A stretch of DNA of 64,000 nt, taken from NCBI RefSeq assembly GCF_004014875.1, contig NZ_CP034929.1, forward strand, positions 1,302,001 to 1,366,000, given 5' to 3'. Every line of letters starts with the position of its first letter. Within the stretch, counting starts at the first letter, position 1. The notes under the pieces were generated by a model. It saw nothing but the letters and a program-made list of their open reading frames with translations. It searched no databases and was not told where the DNA came from. Positions 7,847 through 15,435 of this stretch are shown here, in pieces. Source of the stretch: Nocardioides yefusunii. GTDB lineage: Bacteria > Actinomycetota > Actinomycetes > Propionibacteriales > Nocardioidaceae. The translations under genes were made by a program, and so were the position numbers.

Positions 7847-9577
7847 GTGGCCACCACTCGTCGTTCCAGCTCGCGCCGCAAGAGTTCGTCGTCCCGCCGA
7901 GGGAGGACGACGCCCGACCGTCCGTTGCCCGTACTCGGGCCGGGGGAGCGGTACTGGGTGCTCGACGTCCCCTACGGCACGCAGGTGGACGGCGCGACGT
8001 GGCACTCGGCGGTCAAGAACCACCTGTACGTCGGATGTTCACTGCCGGCTCACCTCGCGCCGTACTCGCCGGGGCCGTACACGCTGGGGCGCTTCGTCGA
8101 GAACACCCTCAACCCCGACGCCCCCACACCGAACCCTGAACCGACCGATGCCCTCGAGCCGCGCCGGATCCAGTTCGAGGCCGCCGACGCGATTGCCGAA
8201 CGGGCTGCGTCGGGCGGACGGATGTTCCTGCTCGCCGACGAGCCGGGCGTCGGGAAAACGATCTCCGCCGTCCTCGGAGCCTGCGCCGTCGGTGACCTGC
8301 GTGGCGCGGAACGGGTGCTCGTGGTCGCGGACCGTCCGGCCGCGATCACCATCGGGCACTGGTGCCGCACCGTCACCGCCCTCGGCGACGGTGGCCTCGA
8401 CTGGGTGGTTATCACCTGGGACCGCCTGGAGAAGGTCGTCGACCACGACTGGGACGTGATCATCGCCGACGAGGCGCATGCGCTGCGCCGCACGTCGACG
8501 AAGCGCTGGAAGCACTGGGCGAAGGTCTCCGGGCACGGCTTGCCGCACGACCAGGCTCCGTTCGTCATCGCCACGACTGCGACCCCGGGGCACACGCCGT
8601 TGGAACTGCCCTACCTCGCGCCCGCCTACGCGCAGGTCCACGACGAACCCATGAAGGAATGGACCTCGGCCACCAAGGCCGACGCCACGTTCGCCTCTGC
8701 CCTCGAACGCCACGGCGTCGAGGTGGAGCACGGCCGCTACGGCGCCACCTGGACCACCGATCCGCGTCGTCGCGCCGAAGACCTGAGCCGGGTGCGGGGG
8801 TGGCTCGCCGAGGCCGAACCGGCGGCGATGCTGCACCGTGCCGCTCCGTGGGGACCGGTGCCGATCTCCGGGATGCCGGTGACGCTGACGCCTGCCGAGC
8901 GCGCTGCCTACGAGGCCGAGTGGGGCGAGTTCTGCCGTGAGATGGACCTGGCCCGGCGGGGACGCAACACCGCCAAGGGCCGTGCCGCGCTGCTCCGGTT
9001 CCGGCAGAAGGCCGGCCTGATCCGGGTCGACGCGACGGTCGCGTGGATCGCGCAGCAGGTCGCAGCCGAACGTCAGGTGGCCTGCTCGGTCGAGTTCGTC
9101 ACCACCGCCGCGGACCCGATCGCCGAGCGTCTGCGCGAGGCCGGGATCGAGGTCGCCAGCATCTACGGCCGCGACCGTTTCGACGTCGAGGCCGAACGCC
9201 TGCGTTTCCAGACCGGCGAGGCCAAGGTCTGCGTCTTCACCACCGTCGCCTCGATCAGTCTGCACGCCGGCGAGACCCTGCCCGACGGACGACAGGCGTC
9301 GCTCACCCCGCGGGTGGGAGTCTTCCACCAGGCCCGGTTCTCCGGGATCGCCGGACGTCAGGTGACCGGCCGTACCCACCGCGACCACCAGGTCTCCCCG
9401 TGGCACATCGCCTACGCCGAGGACACCGTTGAGGAGCAGGTCGGCAAGGTGATGGTCGAACGCATCGCGGCGGCATCCGACACCGTCGGCAGCGACACCG
9501 CCGGGCTGACCGACGTCGCGCAGTTGCTCGGGGCCGACTGGCTCCCTGCGACGGCCCTCACCGAGGCAGGGAACTGA
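7847..9577 (+). CDS. SNF2-like DEAD/DEAH-box ATPase
   Basis: 576 residues, start GTG 7847. An Arg/Ser-rich basic tail (residues 2-22, likely nucleic-acid contacting) precedes two helicase domains: LLADEPGVGKT (Walker A 134-138), IIADEAH (DEAH 208-211), IATTATPGH as motif III near 241-249, and RQVTGRTHR as motif VI near 500. The order and the G-V-G-K-T box suit superfamily 2 SNF2-type translocases, which move on duplex DNA rather than unwind it. The C-terminal half has a reduced second RecA domain. No nuclease, methylase or specificity gene lies beside it, so a complete restriction system is not supported. The upstream Cys-rich gene may be a partner. Confidence 0.75.
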   Translation: MATTRRSSSRRKSSSSRRGRTTPDRPLPVLGPGERYWVLDVPYGTQVDGATWHSAVKNHLYVGCSLPAHLAPYSPGPYTLGRFVENTLNPDAPTPNPEPTDALEPRRIQFEAADAIAERAASGGRMFLLADEPGVGKTISAVLGACAVGDLRGAERVLVVADRPAAITIGHWCRTVTALGDGGLDWVVITWDRLEKVVDHDWDVIIADEAHALRRTSTKRWKHWAKVSGHGLPHDQAPFVIATTATPGHTPLELPYLAPAYAQVHDEPMKEWTSATKADATFASALERHGVEVEHGRYGATWTTDPRRRAEDLSRVRGWLAEAEPAAMLHRAAPWGPVPISGMPVTLTPAERAAYEAEWGEFCREMDLARRGRNTAKGRAALLRFRQKAGLIRVDATVAWIAQQVAAERQVACSVEFVTTAADPIAERLREAGIEVASIYGRDRFDVEAERLRFQTGEAKVCVFTTVASISLHAGETLPDGRQASLTPRVGVFHQARFSGIAGRQVTGRTHRDHQVSPWHIAYAEDTVEEQVGKVMVERIAAASDTVGSDTAGLTDVAQLLGADWLPATALTEAGN

Positions 9578-9610
9578 GGCCGGGTGTGACCGGGGCGTGA
9601 TGATTCCGGT

Positions 9611-10967
9611 TCAGGGGACCACGGTGACCCTGGCGGGTGAGGTGGCCCACGGGGACGCGTTGCCGTTGCCCAACTGGCCATCACTACCCACCCCCCAGGC
9701 ATAGGTGAGCCGGTCATCGGTGATGGCGTAGGTGTTGAAGGCTCCTGCCGCCAGCGTGACCACGCGGCTCGAGGGGAGCATGGCGCCGAGGTTCACGGAC
9801 ACCGGGATTGCGCGGGAATCGGTGGTGCCCTCGCCGAGTTGTCCGAGGTCGTTCCGGCCCCAGGCGTACAGGCGTCCGTCCGAGCCCAAGGCCACGGAGT
9901 GGTGGCTCCCAGCCGCGACGTCGATGATCCGGACACCCCCCGGGAGCGCACCCGCAAGGACCCTGGTCGGCTCCAGAACCGGGTCGCCGGTGGCGCCGTT
10001 CCCGACCTCTCCCCACGAGTTGGTGCCCCAGGCGTAGACGAATCCGTCGCTGTCCAGGGCGAGGGTGTGGTTCGCTCCTGCAGCGACGGCGACGAGGGCG
10101 ACAGTCGTCGGGATCGCGCCGTGCGAGATGGCCAGGGGGCGCCCACGCGGGCCGGAGGGCTCCCCGCGCCGACCTGTCCGGCGGTGTTGCGTCCCCAGGC
10201 GTACGCCCAACCGTCACTGCCGAGGGCGATGTTGTGGTTCGCCCCGAGACCAGGGCGCGGACGGTGACACCGGCAGGGATCTCTCCGCGGTCGAGCTCCG
10301 TCGGGGTCAGGATCTGGGACCCCAGAGCGGTCGGGCCCACCTGCCCGAAGGAGTTGCCGCCCCAGCCGTAGAGCCGACCGGTGGAGCTCAGTGCGATGGT
10401 GTGTTCGTTGCCGCCGGCACCGCCGGACCGACCCCACGCGTAGAGGCGTCCGTCCGCCACGGCCACGATATGACGTCCGCTGCCGCCTGCGGCCAAGGCG
10501 GTGAAGGGACGGTAGGTGACGGTCCACACGGCGCTCGCGCCACCGTGGCTGGCGGTGAGGACGGTCTGTGCGCCGAGGTCGGGGCGGGCGCCGGGTACTG
10601 CACGCAGCACGGTCGAGGCTTGTCCGCCCGAGGTGGTCAGGACGGTGGGGGACACGACTTCCAGCCATGAGTCGTCGGTGAGGCTGAACGTCACGGTGGC
10701 TCCGTTCAGCGGGGACCCGTCGCGGCGCAGGACGGCGATGACCTGACGGGATGCAGCGGTGTCCTCGGAGAAGTCGGATGCCCCAGGTGAGAGCGGCGTC
10801 AGGGACAGTGCGCCCGAGGTGGCGAACGCTGGCGCAGCGGCGGTGATGACCAGAGCGGGCATCGACCACGCTGCGGTGGTCACGGCGGAACGCCGCGTCA
10901 GTCCGCGTCCCGATGCGTCGGACGACGCCCCGGGGGCAAGTGTGTTGTCGGTGTCGTCGTGGGTCAT
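9611..10967 (-). pseudogene. Tat-exported RCC1-repeat protein with two frameshifts
   Basis: Reading from ATG 10967 gives a twin-arginine signal (LTRRSAVTTAAWSM, ending APAFA), an Ig-like domain with GSPLNGATVTFSLTDD, then RCC1 propeller repeats (LYAWGR, LYGWGG, YAWGRN). The repeats continue across all three minus frames. Frame change 1 falls at a C4 run (10242-10245) and frame change 2 at a G5 run (10135-10139). Adding one base to each run restores one continuous propeller to the TGA at 9611-9613. Intact, it would be a secreted beta-propeller protein of about 450 residues, likely for binding. Either the gene is decayed or the runs are sequencing errors. Confidence 0.8.
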
Positions 10968-11226
10968 GGCGTGCTCCGGGGCTCTGGCTCGTCGGAGGCC
11001 GGCATCGCCTGCATGGGGGATCAGTCAGAAGTTACACATTGTCCAGCCGGCATGTCCTGAGTCTTTCGAAGTGCTCTCGAGGTGTGCGTCGTGACGGTCA
11101 CGCGAATTCTGCGCGAGGGATGACGTTGACCGACGGGCAGTGAGCCCGAGAAGAATGTGCCGATGATGCAGCGTCCGACTTGTTCGGAAGCGTTCTCCGC
11201 ACATTCTTCGGCCGACATGAGGGCAG

Positions 11227-11617
11227 GCGAACAGGCCGGCCTGTAAGCCGGGTTCTGTCCCACTTGCGTGGGGGCGACCATCCATCTACGACGCCAGTTG
11301 CCTGACGCCTCGTGCGGTCTACCCGTGCACTCGGGCGAGCAGCCCTCGAACGTGCACGCACCGTCCTTGCGGACGGCTTCTTGACCTTGCTCCTGGTGGG
11401 GTTTACCTAGCTGATCCAGTCACCTGGACCACTGGTGGTCTCTTGCACCACCGTTTCACCCTTACCTCCCCGGAGGGAGGCGGTCTATTTTCTGTGGCAC
11501 TGTCCCGCGGGTTGCCCCGGGTGGCTGTTAGCCACCACCTTGCCCTGTGGAGCCCGGACTTTCCTCGGCCCCGAGAGTTGCCCCTCGAGAACGCGGTCGC
11601 CCGGCCGGCCTGTTCGC
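11227..11617 (-). ncRNA. rnpB: RNase P RNA (catalytic subunit), type A
   Basis: On the minus strand the RNA opens with gcgaacaggccggcc (11617 down), whose complement at 11227-11241 closes helix P1. The universal core follows: gaggaaagtccgggctcc near the 5' end, cagggcaaggtggtggctaa, then acagtgccacagaaaat, and at the 3' side acagaacccggcttac. The length of about 391 nt matches actinobacterial type-A RNase P RNAs. It removes 5' leaders from tRNA precursors. Ends are set by the P1 pairing and may be off by a few bases. Confidence 0.95.
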
Positions 11618-11624
11618 GAGCCCC

Positions 11625-11630
11625 ACTCTA
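11625..11630 (-). promoter_or_regulatory. Candidate -10 box of rnpB
   Basis: TAGAGT on the minus strand lies 7 nt upstream of the predicted RNA 5' end at 11617, the right spacing for a -10 element. No convincing -35 was seen. Confidence 0.5.
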
Positions 11631-11642
11631 TGCCTCTGGCCT

Positions 11643-11661
11643 CCGCCGTGCACGACGGCGG
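11643..11661 (-). terminator. Hairpin terminator after lipoprotein gene
   Basis: A 7-bp perfect stem (11643-11649 with 11655-11661) and 5-nt loop lie between the end of the lipoprotein gene (11678) and rnpB, separating the two transcripts. Confidence 0.45.
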
Positions 11662-11677
11662 GTGGGGCAGCGGTGAC

Positions 11678-12634
11678 TCAGGAGCTCTGTTCCTCGACGG
11701 TGGAGCACTCGGAGGTGAGCCGCTCCCTGAACAGGCGCCCCAGGTGGTCGTCCTCGAAGGAGCAGGAGCCGCGATCCAGCCAGGCGGCGAAGGCGGACTC
11801 CCGAGAGACGTGCGCGTAGGCCGGAGCGACGCCTCCCAGAACGTCGAGCTGCTCCAGGGTGATGTCGAGGACCCGTGCGTCGGGGGTGCTGGCGGCGAAG
11901 GTCAGCTGGGTGACGTCGCCGTCGGTGGCGACGACGCCGTCCTTGCCTGCCAGCGCAGCCAGGGCAAGGAACTGGGCACGCTCCTCGGCGTCGGGGAAGG
12001 CTGCGGCACCGGTCAGGGTCCAGGCCTGTGACTGGGAGGTGGTTGCCGACCACCGCGCGTCGGGGAAGGTCGTGGCGTAGGCCTCCTCTGCATCGGTCAG
12101 GGCGGCGACGACCTCGGCGGCCCCACCGTCGACGGTCATCTCGGTGAACCCGAGGGCGAGTGCGGGGGAGGCGAGGTCAGGGGTCTTCGCGTCGATGGTC
12201 GTGCGCACCGCGGCTGCCTCCAGAACCTCGGTGGCGGCATCGAGACGGGCCACGGCCTCGTCCGCTCCCACCTCCTCCGGTCGCGTCTCGAGGGTGATCT
12301 GGTCGTCCCCGAGGCTGACGGAGATCTCGCCGAGCCAGCGCTGGTCCGTGCCGGAGTACTCGGCGTGGACGGCGCGAACGAGTTCCTTGGCGTCGTCCAG
12401 GGTGGCGTCATCGGTCAGGGTCACGGCATATCCGTGCAGATCCTCAGAAGATCCCTGGTCGGCGGGGACGTAGGAGCGCTGGACGTCGCCGACCAGGGGG
12501 CGGTCCGCGATCCGCTTCTCGACCGCGAGGTTGAGCTCCTGGCCGTCGTCGACGGCGGAGCACGCGGTGAGAGCCCCAGAGGCCGCGACGGCGAGAGCAA
12601 GGGTGGCGAGCTGGAAGGTCGTGGTGATTCGCAT
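11678..12634 (-). CDS. Secreted lipoprotein of unknown function
   Basis: 318 residues from ATG 12634, chosen because it gives a compact signal peptide (MRITTTFQLATLALAV) ending in the lipobox LTAC; an in-frame ATG 12 codons earlier would put an unneeded basic tail before the signal. The mature protein is acidic and soluble with no recognised catalytic motif. It has repeated alpha/beta stretches (YAVTLTDDATLDDAKELVRAV) suggestive of small BON- or ACT-sized subdomains, but no family can be assigned. It is divergent from the carotenoid operon and shares its 240-bp intergenic region. Confidence 0.7.
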   Translation of the reverse strand: MRITTTFQLATLALAVAASGALTACSAVDDGQELNLAVEKRIADRPLVGDVQRSYVPADQGSSEDLHGYAVTLTDDATLDDAKELVRAVHAEYSGTDQRWLGEISVSLGDDQITLETRPEEVGADEAVARLDAATEVLEAAAVRTTIDAKTPDLASPALALGFTEMTVDGGAAEVVAALTDAEEAYATTFPDARWSATTSQSQAWTLTGAAAFPDAEERAQFLALAALAGKDGVVATDGDVTQLTFAASTPDARVLDITLEQLDVLGGVAPAYAHVSRESAFAAWLDRGSCSFEDDHLGRLFRERLTSECSTVEEQSS

Positions 12635-12729
12635 GGGTCGAGCATGGCGTCCCATGGGCGGCGTGGGCATGGGCTCCAGTACTCATTCGGCATGCGCAGG
12701 GGCACCCGCATGTGGTCCAGACCAGAGCA

Positions 12730-12762
12730 AAACCTTGTGCAAACCTTTGTCAAACCTTTGAC
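12730..12762 (+). repeat. Three 11-bp tandem repeats, candidate operator of the carotenoid operon
   Basis: AAACCTTGTGC, AAACCTTTGTC and AAACCTTTGAC lie head to tail, with no gap, at 12730-12740, 12741-12751 and 12752-12762. The third repeat runs into the likely -35 hexamer. Eleven-bp direct repeats overlapping a -35 are the known operator layout of CarH/LitR-type MerR regulators (B12-dependent light sensors of carotenoid genes). Assignment to that family is inference; no such regulator gene is in the window. Confidence 0.6.
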
Positions 12763-12785
12763 GAAGCATGAACACGCTGGATAAC
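12758..12785 (+). promoter_or_regulatory. Likely promoter of the carotenoid operon
   Basis: TTGACG (12758-12763), 16-bp spacer, GATAAC (12780-12785). The start would be near 12792, giving a leader of about 84 nt before idi. The -35 is contained in and just after the third tandem repeat, so a bound regulator would block polymerase. Confidence 0.5.
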
Positions 12786-12875
12786 GTCTCGGTGAACAAG
12801 GTCACGAGACGCTGTTCACACGCCGTTCGTCCGGTTGTACTGGGCGCCACACGCACGAGCCACCCAGGAGTGCGC

Positions 12876-13472
12876 ATGCATCCCCACCCCGCCGACCTCG
12901 TCGTCCTGCTGGACGCTGAACGACGTCCTGCCGGCACCGCGCCCCGTGAGAGCGTCCACGGCACGTCCACGCCCCTGCACCTGGCGTACTCCTGCTGGGT
13001 GATCGGACCCGACGGCCGTTTCCTGCTCACCCGCCGGGCACTGTCGAAGCGCTCCTGGCCCGGCGTGTGGACGAACTCGTTCTGCGGACACCCGCGCCCG
13101 GGGGAGGAACTCGCCGCTGCCGTCGTCCGGGGGAGTCGTACCGAACTCGGAGTCACCGTCACTGAGGTGAAGCCTCTGCTGCCCGACTTCGCCTACTGCG
13201 CCGTCGACGCCGCCGGGATCGTCGAGAACGAGGTCTGCCCTGTCTTCCTCGCTCGCCTCGACGCGGACGAAGCCGCCGAGCTGGCACCCCACCCCGACGA
13301 GGTCGCCGAGCACGTCTGGGTGAGCCTCGCCGACCTGCGCTCTGCCCTCGACGTGGCGCCGTGGTCCCTGAGCCCGTGGTTCCGCAAGCAGGCAGCACTC
13401 CTCGACGACGCCACCTGGGCTGCGCTCGAGTCCGACCGCGGCAACGCCGCCAGCGAAGGAGCAGCAGCATGA
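12876..13472 (+). CDS. idi: Isopentenyl-diphosphate delta-isomerase, type I
   Basis: 198 residues, start ATG 12876 behind AGGAG. A Nudix-fold enzyme that interconverts IPP and DMAPP. The active-site Cys70 is in NSFCGHPRPGE and the catalytic glutamate is Glu119 in ENEVCPVF, as in E. coli Idi; the metal-binding His/Glu set around SCWV and the Nudix helix is present. First gene of the carotenoid operon, it feeds DMAPP to CrtE. Its TGA overlaps the crtE ATG (ATGA). Confidence 0.93.
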   Translation: MHPHPADLVVLLDAERRPAGTAPRESVHGTSTPLHLAYSCWVIGPDGRFLLTRRALSKRSWPGVWTNSFCGHPRPGEELAAAVVRGSRTELGVTVTEVKPLLPDFAYCAVDAAGIVENEVCPVFLARLDADEAAELAPHPDEVAEHVWVSLADLRSALDVAPWSLSPWFRKQAALLDDATWAALESDRGNAASEGAAA

Positions 13473-14539
13473 GCCTCCAGGGCCAGATCGACGACCTCAC
13501 CCTCCCGGCCGCCTCCGCGCCCTACCTCCTCGGGGGCCTCGGACTGGACCGTTCCATGCTCGGGATCGCGTTGCGCTCCGCCACCGAAGGGGGCAAACGC
13601 TTCCGTCCCTGGCTCTTCACCACCGCTCACGCAGCACTGGCCAGCGACGCCTCACCTCAGGTCGAGACCGACGTTCTGGACCGCATCGGCGCCGCGATCG
13701 AGTTGATGCACACCGCATTCGTCGTCCACGACGACGTGATCGACAACGACGACACGCGCCGCGGTCGCACCAGCGTCCCCGGATGGTTCCGCGGCTCCAC
13801 CACCAGCCCTTCGCCCGAGTACCCCCGCGCCGGGGCGATCCTCACCGGGGACCTCGCTCTCGCCGCAGCGATCCGCGGGATCGCGACCTGTGGTGCTTCG
13901 CCGGCCGTCACCACAGCACTCCTCGACCTCTTCGACGCGACCCTGCGTGACTCCGCCGTCGGTGAGCTCGCCGACGTCCGGTTCACCCTCAACGGCCACC
14001 TGCCCACCAGCGACGACGCACTGGCCGTGGCCGAGCTCAAGACTGCCGCGTACTCGTTCGTGCTCCCGCTGCGCGCGGCCGCGATCGTTGCCGGGGCGAA
14101 CGACGACGTGGTCGAGCAGATCGGCCAGCTGGGGCGCCACCTCGGCATCGCCTTCCAGCTCCGCGACGACCTTCTCGGCACCTTTGCGGCCGACACGCTC
14201 GGCAAGGACCCCGACGGTGACCTCCGCGAGGGCAAGCGCACCCCGCTCGTCGTGCACGCCGCCGCGAGCGCTCACTGGTCCCGGATCGAGCCGCACCTCG
14301 GCGACCCCGACCTCACCCCGGCCCACGCCGACGACGTCCGCCGCGCACTCGTCGCGGCCGGGTCGGTGCAGCACGTTGAAGGCTTGGTGGCCCGCCACCT
14401 GCGTCTCGCGCGGCGGCACTCAGCCCGGCTCGGTCTCACCGAGACCGTGGTCGACCCGCTCACCGCCACCTGGCAGCCCGTCCCCGTCGACGCCCGGATC
14501 GCCGCGTCCGGCAGCATTTCCACTGCAGGAGTGGCATGA
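13469..14539 (+). CDS. crtE: Geranylgeranyl diphosphate synthase
   Basis: 356 residues from ATG 13469, overlapping idi by 4 nt. A trans-polyprenyl synthase with GGKRFRP near residue 41, first Asp-rich motif HDDVIDNDDTRRGR (87-100) and second motif QLRDDLLGTFAD (about 231-242), then KDPDGDLREGK. It condenses IPP with allylic diphosphates to C20 GGPP for phytoene synthesis; it may also supply the C5 units used by the elongase. Product length is inferred from operon context. The stop overlaps the crtB start. Confidence 0.92.
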   Translation: MSLQGQIDDLTLPAASAPYLLGGLGLDRSMLGIALRSATEGGKRFRPWLFTTAHAALASDASPQVETDVLDRIGAAIELMHTAFVVHDDVIDNDDTRRGRTSVPGWFRGSTTSPSPEYPRAGAILTGDLALAAAIRGIATCGASPAVTTALLDLFDATLRDSAVGELADVRFTLNGHLPTSDDALAVAELKTAAYSFVLPLRAAAIVAGANDDVVEQIGQLGRHLGIAFQLRDDLLGTFAADTLGKDPDGDLREGKRTPLVVHAAASAHWSRIEPHLGDPDLTPAHADDVRRALVAAGSVQHVEGLVARHLRLARRHSARLGLTETVVDPLTATWQPVPVDARIAASGSISTAGVA

Positions 14540-15435
14540 ACATCACCTTCGGTCGACCCCGCTCCGTCCCTGCTGCACAGAGCCCGTACCAGCTCTACGA
14601 CGAGGTGGCCGAGGCCGCCGCCGACGTCGTGATCCGCCGTTACTCGACGTCGTTCGGGGTCGCGTCACGACTGCTCGCCGCGCCGGTGCGCACCCACGTC
14701 CGCAACATCTACGCACTCGTCCGGGTCGCCGACGAGATCGTCGACGCCCCGCGTCCTGGCGGTGACGACGCTGCCCGCGCCGCCTTGCTGGAGGAGTTGC
14801 ACGCCGAGACCCTGCGTGCGCTCGACACCGGTCACTCGGCCAACTTGGTGGTCCATGCCTTCGCGCGCACCGCCCGCACGGCTGGGATCAACGCCACCTT
14901 GATCGCCCCGTTCTTCGCCTCGATGGCGATGGACCTGCACCGCACCGTCCACGACCAGGCCTCGTTCGACGCCTACGTCCACGGCTCGGCCGAGGTGATC
15001 GGGCTGATGTGCCTGCGCGTCTTCCTGCTCGAACACGCCACCCCCGAGGCAGAGTACGACCGGCTGTACGACGGCGCGAAGGCCCTCGGAGCCGCGTTCC
15101 AGAAGGTCAACTTCTTGCGCGACCTCGCCGCCGACCACGACACCTTGGGACGCAGCTACTTCCCGGGCCTCGACGTCGACGCCTTCGACACCGCCACCCG
15201 TGACCGGCTGCTCGACGACATTGACGCGGACCTCGCCGTCGCCGCCGCGGCTCTGGGGCAGCTGCCCGCCTCCAGCCGCCGTGCCGTGCGGGCCGCCCAC
15301 GCCCTCTTCGCGGATCTGGCCCACCGCCTGCGCCGCACCTCGCCCCACGCCATCCGCACCCGACGCGTCCGGGTCCCGTCCCCGCGCAAGGTCCAGTTGG
15401 TCGCGCTCGCGTTCGCCGCCCGGGGCGACGCATGA
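14536..15435 (+). CDS. crtB: Phytoene synthase
   Basis: 299 residues from ATG 14536 (ATGA overlap with crtE). Squalene/phytoene synthase fold: RRYSTSF near residue 35, first Asp-rich motif RVADEIVD (63-70), and second NFLRDLAADHDTLGRSYFP (about 192-210). Joins two GGPP to 15-cis-phytoene, the committed carotenoid step. Length and motif order are normal. The gene overlaps crtI by 4 nt, so translation of the operon is coupled. Confidence 0.93.
   Translation: MNITFGRPRSVPAAQSPYQLYDEVAEAAADVVIRRYSTSFGVASRLLAAPVRTHVRNIYALVRVADEIVDAPRPGGDDAARAALLEELHAETLRALDTGHSANLVVHAFARTARTAGINATLIAPFFASMAMDLHRTVHDQASFDAYVHGSAEVIGLMCLRVFLLEHATPEAEYDRLYDGAKALGAAFQKVNFLRDLAADHDTLGRSYFPGLDVDAFDTATRDRLLDDIDADLAVAAAALGQLPASSRRAVRAAHALFADLAHRLRRTSPHAIRTRRVRVPSPRKVQLVALAFAARGDA

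Noticed and set aside
7847..9577. SNF2-like ATPase as part of a prophage or restriction system
   Set aside because: No integrase, capsid, terminase, nuclease or methyltransferase gene and no att-like repeats around it; base composition equals the neighbours.
10968..11226. Short open frames between the RCC1 gene and rnpB
   Set aside because: They overlap the rnpB 3' end or lack ribosome sites, and their products have no family features; the stretch is treated as non-coding.
12635..12875. Open frame starting at ATG 12768 that would extend idi upstream by 36 codons
   Set aside because: The ATG at 12876 has a good AGGAG and gives the normal idi N-terminus; the longer start would lie upstream of the likely transcription start.
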